64,000 bases of DNA, from contig NZ_BNJW01000001.1 of the NCBI RefSeq assembly GCF_015751045.1, forward strand, positions 1-64,000, in the 5' to 3' direction. Under the pieces are notes generated by a model. The model was not told the origin of the DNA, ran no database searches, and saw only the letters and a program-made list of their open reading frames with translations. The position numbers and the translations under genes are program-made. Origin of the DNA: Enterococcus lactis. Its GTDB lineage: Bacteria; Bacillota; Bacilli; Lactobacillales; Enterococcaceae. Below, piece after piece: positions 60,735-64,000 of this stretch (within the stretch, counting starts at the first letter, position 1; each line of letters begins with the position of its first letter).

Positions 60735-61676
60735 CTATTTATTTAAAGCTACAAACCGCAGTTCTGCTTCTTCCGGAGAGATTCCATGGTCTTGAACATA
60801 GCGGTTGCGTGGATGTTTCGCACACTCTACGCTACATGCTCCTAAATGTTTTTCTTCATTTTCAATAGAAGCAAGAATCTGACGATTGCACTCAGGATTG
60901 CTACAATTGATATATCGTTCACATGGTGTTCCGTCAAACCAGTCGCGACCGACGATTTGTTTATCTACTTGGTTGATATCGACAGCGATTCGTTCATCAA
61001 ACACATACATCTTGCCGTCCCATAATTCTCCTTGGACTTCAGGATCCTTACCATAAGTAGCAATACCGCCATGCAGCTGTCCGACATCTTTGAATCCTTC
61101 ACGGACAAGCCAACCAGAAAACTTCTCGCAACGAATACCACCAGTACAGTAGGTCACTACCCGTTTTTCCATAAATTCTTCTTTGTGCTCGCGAATCCAG
61201 TCTGGAAGCTCTCGAAAACTGCGTATATCTGGGCGTACGGCCCCTCGAAAATGCCCCAAGTCATATTCATAATCATTCCGTGCATCAATCACCACTGTCT
61301 GTTCGTCTAAAATAGCTTCTTTAAATTCTTGCGGTGAAAGATAAGCACCTGTCACTTGGTTTGGATCAATGTCCTCTTCTAGCTTTAAACTTACAAGCTC
61401 TGGACGGTATCTTACAAACATCTTCTTAAAGGCATGTCCTTCGCTTGGATCAATCTTGAACATCGTATCAGCAAATCGAGGATCAGCTTTCATTGCTTCC
61501 ATATAGGCAGTCGTGTTTTCAACGGTTCCAGACACAGTACCATTTATTCCTTCTTCAGCTACTAGAATACGACCTTTAAGATCCAAAGATTTGCAAAAGG
61601 CTAAATGATTTTTGGCAAATCCCTCTGGTTCTTCTATTTTTGTATAATTGTAATAAAGCAGTACTTGATAATCCAT
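60735..61676 (-). CDS. trhO: tRNA uridine-34 hydroxylase TrhO
   Basis: A 313-aa protein of the YceA/YbfQ family. N-terminal acylphosphatase-like domain ([16 protein letters not shown]), rhodanese domain with the active Cys in [18 protein letters not shown], and a C-terminal Cys-rich part ([24 protein letters not shown]). Oxygen-dependent formation of ho5U34 in tRNA. Full length. Confidence 0.95.
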   Translation of the reverse strand: MDYQVLLYYNYTKIEEPEGFAKNHLAFCKSLDLKGRILVAEEGINGTVSGTVENTTAYMEAMKADPRFADTMFKIDPSEGHAFKKMFVRYRPELVSLKLEEDIDPNQVTGAYLSPQEFKEAILDEQTVVIDARNDYEYDLGHFRGAVRPDIRSFRELPDWIREHKEEFMEKRVVTYCTGGIRCEKFSGWLVREGFKDVGQLHGGIATYGKDPEVQGELWDGKMYVFDERIAVDINQVDKQIVGRDWFDGTPCERYINCSNPECNRQILASIENEEKHLGACSVECAKHPRNRYVQDHGISPEEAELRFVALNK

Positions 61677-61802
61677 GTATTTCTTCCTTCCTTCTTTTCG
61701 TTCCTAAACAGTATAAAGAAGGCGTTCGCATTTGACGATTTATTTGCTTGTGTATAATTACGCATGCGTTTTTTTGTTTACATAATATTATTATTTGAAT
61801 TA

Positions 61803-61845
61803 AAAAAACTTCGCTTTCCTGTTTTGCACAGAAAAACAAAGTCTT
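61803..61845 (-). terminator. Terminator of the VOC gene
   Basis: Minus strand hairpin from ACTTTG...TCTGT to ACAGG...CGAAGT followed by TTTTTTTAA. Partly imperfect stem. Confidence 0.65.
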
Positions 61846-61853
61846 TGTTTCTA

Positions 61854-62222
61854 TTATTTACCTGTAACCGCAAAGTAATTGCCATCAGGATCAGCAAAGT
61901 TGAAGACATATTCTTCTCCAAGCTGTACCATATCACCTAATGTGACTGATTGCGTCTGCATTTTTTTATATAATCCAAAGATATCTTTGCTGTAAAACAT
62001 CAAAGATGGGGCACTAGTAGCTGTACCAGGTGAATGGGACTCAACAAACGCTCGATCATATAACACGAATGAGGTTTGACTGTCCTCAATCCCTACTTCA
62101 ATTACAAGCGCCCCATCCATTTCTTGACGATCTTTTTCCGCAAAGCCAATTGCTCTCCAAAACGCTGCATTTTTTTCTACATCGTCCACATACAGCATGA
62201 TTTTTATTTCATTTGTAAACAT
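61854..62222 (-). CDS. VOC/glyoxalase-like protein
   Basis: A 122-aa protein. IKIMLYVDDVEKNAAFWRAIGFAEKDRQ and a final EYVFNFADPDGNYFAVTGK give the vicinal oxygen chelate fold (PF00903). No specific metal site can be named; resistance proteins of this fold exist, but no such function is claimed. Confidence 0.85.
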   Translation of the reverse strand: MFTNEIKIMLYVDDVEKNAAFWRAIGFAEKDRQEMDGALVIEVGIEDSQTSFVLYDRAFVESHSPGTATSAPSLMFYSKDIFGLYKKMQTQSVTLGDMVQLGEEYVFNFADPDGNYFAVTGK

Positions 62223-62420
62223 CTGTTTCCTCCTAAACGATCTGTTCTAACATCCCCAACTTTGTCAGTTTACCATAGGAAAATGGGAAAATCTACGAAA
62301 GCTCTCAACAGATTCATCCTACTTAAATACGCTTCTCTTTAATAATAAATTAAGTTGGTTGTTTTTGTTATTCCGACTTTCACTTTTCGGAATAAATATT
62401 TTGTACTTATATGGAATGAA

Positions 62421-62488
62421 TAAAAAAACATACTAAGAGAGGAGAACCTCATTTATCAATGATGTTCCCCTCTAATCTTAGTATGTTT
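62421..62488 (-). terminator. Terminator after the TcyP-like gene
   Basis: Minus strand AAACATACTAAGA ... TCTTAGTATGTTT, 13-bp stem with internal GAGGGGAAC/GTTCTCCTC pairing, then TTTTATTC. The stretch 62223-62420 shows no gene or other recognised element. Confidence 0.93.
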
Positions 62489-62492
62489 TTAA

Positions 62493-63884
62493 CTATGCAT
62501 TCACATCGATCACTTTTGAATCATCATTGATGACATCGCGATCTAAATCTTTGATGCGTGCACTTGTCACGATACCAGCTACCATGCTACCGCTGACGTT
62601 TACTGCTGTGCGTGCCATATCGATTAATGGTTCAACAGAGATAACTAACCCAACGATTGCTACTGGCAAGTTCATTGCCCCTAAAACGATCAGTGAAGCA
62701 AATGTTGCACCACCGCCGACTCCGGCTACACCAAAAGAGCTGATTGTTACAATCGCCACAAGCATCAAAATAAATTCCAAACTAAAGACATTCACTCCAG
62801 CCGCTGGTGCGACGATCGTTGCCAACATAGCTGGATAAACACCAGCACAGCCGTTTTGTCCAATAGATAAACCAAAACTTGCTGAGAAGTTAGCTGTTGC
62901 ATCGTCTACTCCTAAAGCTTTTGTCTGAGTCTCGATGTTCAATGGCAAGGCTCCGGCACTTGAACGTGAAGTAAACGCAAAGCTCAATACTGGAAAAGCT
63001 TTTTTGAAATAGTTGATTGGATTGACTTTGGCACCAATCAAAATCAGTGAGTGGACAATTAAAACAGCCAGCAATGCTACGTAAGATGCAACGACAAATT
63101 TACCTAAATTGAAGATAGCTGCAAAATCACTTGTTGCCAAAACGTTTGTCATCAAAGCAAATACCCCATATGGTGTCAAACGCAGAACAAGCGTCACGAT
63201 CCGCATAATGATTTTATACAGACTGTCGACTAGATCTGAAAAGAATGCTGCTTCTTTTGGCGCTTTTCTTTTCACCCCTAGATAAGCGATACCGACAAAG
63301 GCTGCAAAAATAACGACTCCAATCGTACTAGTTGCACGGCTACCTGCTAAATCAGCAAATACGTTTTTAGGGATAAAGGATAAAATCTGCTGCGGAATCG
63401 ATAAGTTTTCAACCGTTTCCTGACGTGTCGCCAATTCAGAGATCCGTGCTGTTTCTGCTGCTCCTTGTGTGAATTTAGCTCCTTGAAGACCGAACAGCAT
63501 CGTTGAACCGATTCCGATCAATGCTGCAATAGCTGTTGTACCAAGTAAAGAAGTCAGTACAGTTGCACTGATTTTCCCCAGCTTTTCAGAAACTTTCATT
63601 TTTGTGAATGCACCAATGATCGAAATGAACACTAGAGGCATAACTAGCATTTGCAAGAATGATACATACCCTTGTCCTACGATCCCGATCCATTCCATTG
63701 ATTGAGTAACGACTTTGTCTTCTACCCCAAAGATCAATTGAAGCAGACCGCCAAAGACGATACCAACTACTAATGCTGTAAAGACGCGTGTTGAAAATTT
63801 TGTATGGCGCTTTTGCATACGATAGAACACATATAATAATGCCGCAAAAACTAGAACCACTAAAACTGTGATGAGTGTTGTCAT
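62493..63884 (-). CDS. Dicarboxylate/amino-acid:cation symporter, TcyP (L-cystine)-like
   Basis: A 463-aa DAACS transporter starting MTTLITVLVVLVFAALLYVF (63884, behind GAGGAG); an upstream in-frame ATG is not supported. About eight to ten membrane spans. Signature SRSSAGALPLNIETQTKALGV, ASFGLSIGQNGCAGVYPAML and ISSFGVAGVGGGATFASLIV mirror the serine-rich hairpin of TcyP. Length equals TcyP of B. subtilis. Probably imports L-cystine; substrate not proven. Confidence 0.85.
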   Translation of the reverse strand: MTTLITVLVVLVFAALLYVFYRMQKRHTKFSTRVFTALVVGIVFGGLLQLIFGVEDKVVTQSMEWIGIVGQGYVSFLQMLVMPLVFISIIGAFTKMKVSEKLGKISATVLTSLLGTTAIAALIGIGSTMLFGLQGAKFTQGAAETARISELATRQETVENLSIPQQILSFIPKNVFADLAGSRATSTIGVVIFAAFVGIAYLGVKRKAPKEAAFFSDLVDSLYKIIMRIVTLVLRLTPYGVFALMTNVLATSDFAAIFNLGKFVVASYVALLAVLIVHSLILIGAKVNPINYFKKAFPVLSFAFTSRSSAGALPLNIETQTKALGVDDATANFSASFGLSIGQNGCAGVYPAMLATIVAPAAGVNVFSLEFILMLVAIVTISSFGVAGVGGGATFASLIVLGAMNLPVAIVGLVISVEPLIDMARTAVNVSGSMVAGIVTSARIKDLDRDVINDDSKVIDVNA

Positions 63885-64000
63885 TTTTCTCCTCCTCATA
63901 TTATTAATGACAAGTCCATCGAAGGAAGTAAAGGTTCCCGAGAATGATTCTTCAACCATCCTCCTGAAAAATTTTTTTCAGTGACTTTTATATTTTAGAC

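Noticed and set aside
62223-62420. Riboswitch or small gene before the VOC gene
   Set aside because: No conserved motif or ORF with a ribosome-binding site could be seen.

Overview
The window is chromosomal DNA of a low-GC Gram-positive bacterium, most likely Enterococcus (probably the E. faecium group). The basis is the cluster polA-mutM-coaE-nrdR-dnaB-dnaI, a CtsR-type operator in front of clpB, and an ArpU-type phage late regulator. The species call is an inference from protein flavour; no search was run.

Bases 1 to about 31,929 are most of a siphovirus-type prophage of the Listeria A118-like structural class, lying against the 3' end of lepA. Its left end (lysis module and other attachment site) is outside the window. 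From 1 to 18.5 kb the minus strand carries the late operon, transcribed right to left: terS, terL, portal, MuF-like minor capsid protein, scaffold, major capsid, four connector/completion proteins, tail tube, two assembly chaperones, tape measure with two wall-degrading domains, Dit, Tal-like protein, beta-helix tail protein, BppU. Both the major capsid and tail tube genes are followed by a Big_2 Ig-like domain in the -1 frame. The capsid gene has a textbook CCCAAAA slippery site.

From 18.5 to 20.1 kb there is an unusual stretch: a degenerate tRNA-Leu-like element, a GC-richer structured segment, a 27-aa membrane peptide, and a membrane-anchored coiled-coil gene with its own promoter. From 20.1 to 28.8 kb lies the early region on the minus strand: ArpU-like regulator behind a strong terminator, XtrA-like protein, YopX, HNH fragment, DUF1064 nuclease, DnaD-type replisome organizer, RecT, YqaJ exonuclease, excisionase-like and Cro-like regulators. 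The plus strand then carries the lysogeny module: CI-like repressor, ImmA metallopeptidase, DUF4352 membrane protein, tyrosine integrase. Four related 14-bp operator-like sites sit between cro and cI.

From 31.9 to 64 kb is ordinary host core genome: lepA, an Eis-type acetyltransferase, nucleoside deoxyribosyltransferase, clpB, a lysyl-PG-synthase-like membrane protein, DUF1294, a lipid kinase, pepT, Nif3-like protein, trmK, a lipoprotein, dnaI-dnaB-nrdR, a CsbD-like protein, coaE-mutM-polA, a BI-1 protein, a MaoC hot-dog protein, murC, a YdcF protein, SprT, Tex, a phosphatase, trhO, a VOC protein and a TcyP-type symporter. Nearly every transcription unit ends in a clear intrinsic terminator.

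The most interesting links are these. The prophage replisome organizer ends in a tail nearly identical, also at DNA level, to the C-terminal tail of the host helicase loader DnaB encoded 22 kb away. Two separate virion proteins receive Ig domains by apparent -1 frameshifting. The tRNA-like element and structured segment sit between the late and accessory genes.
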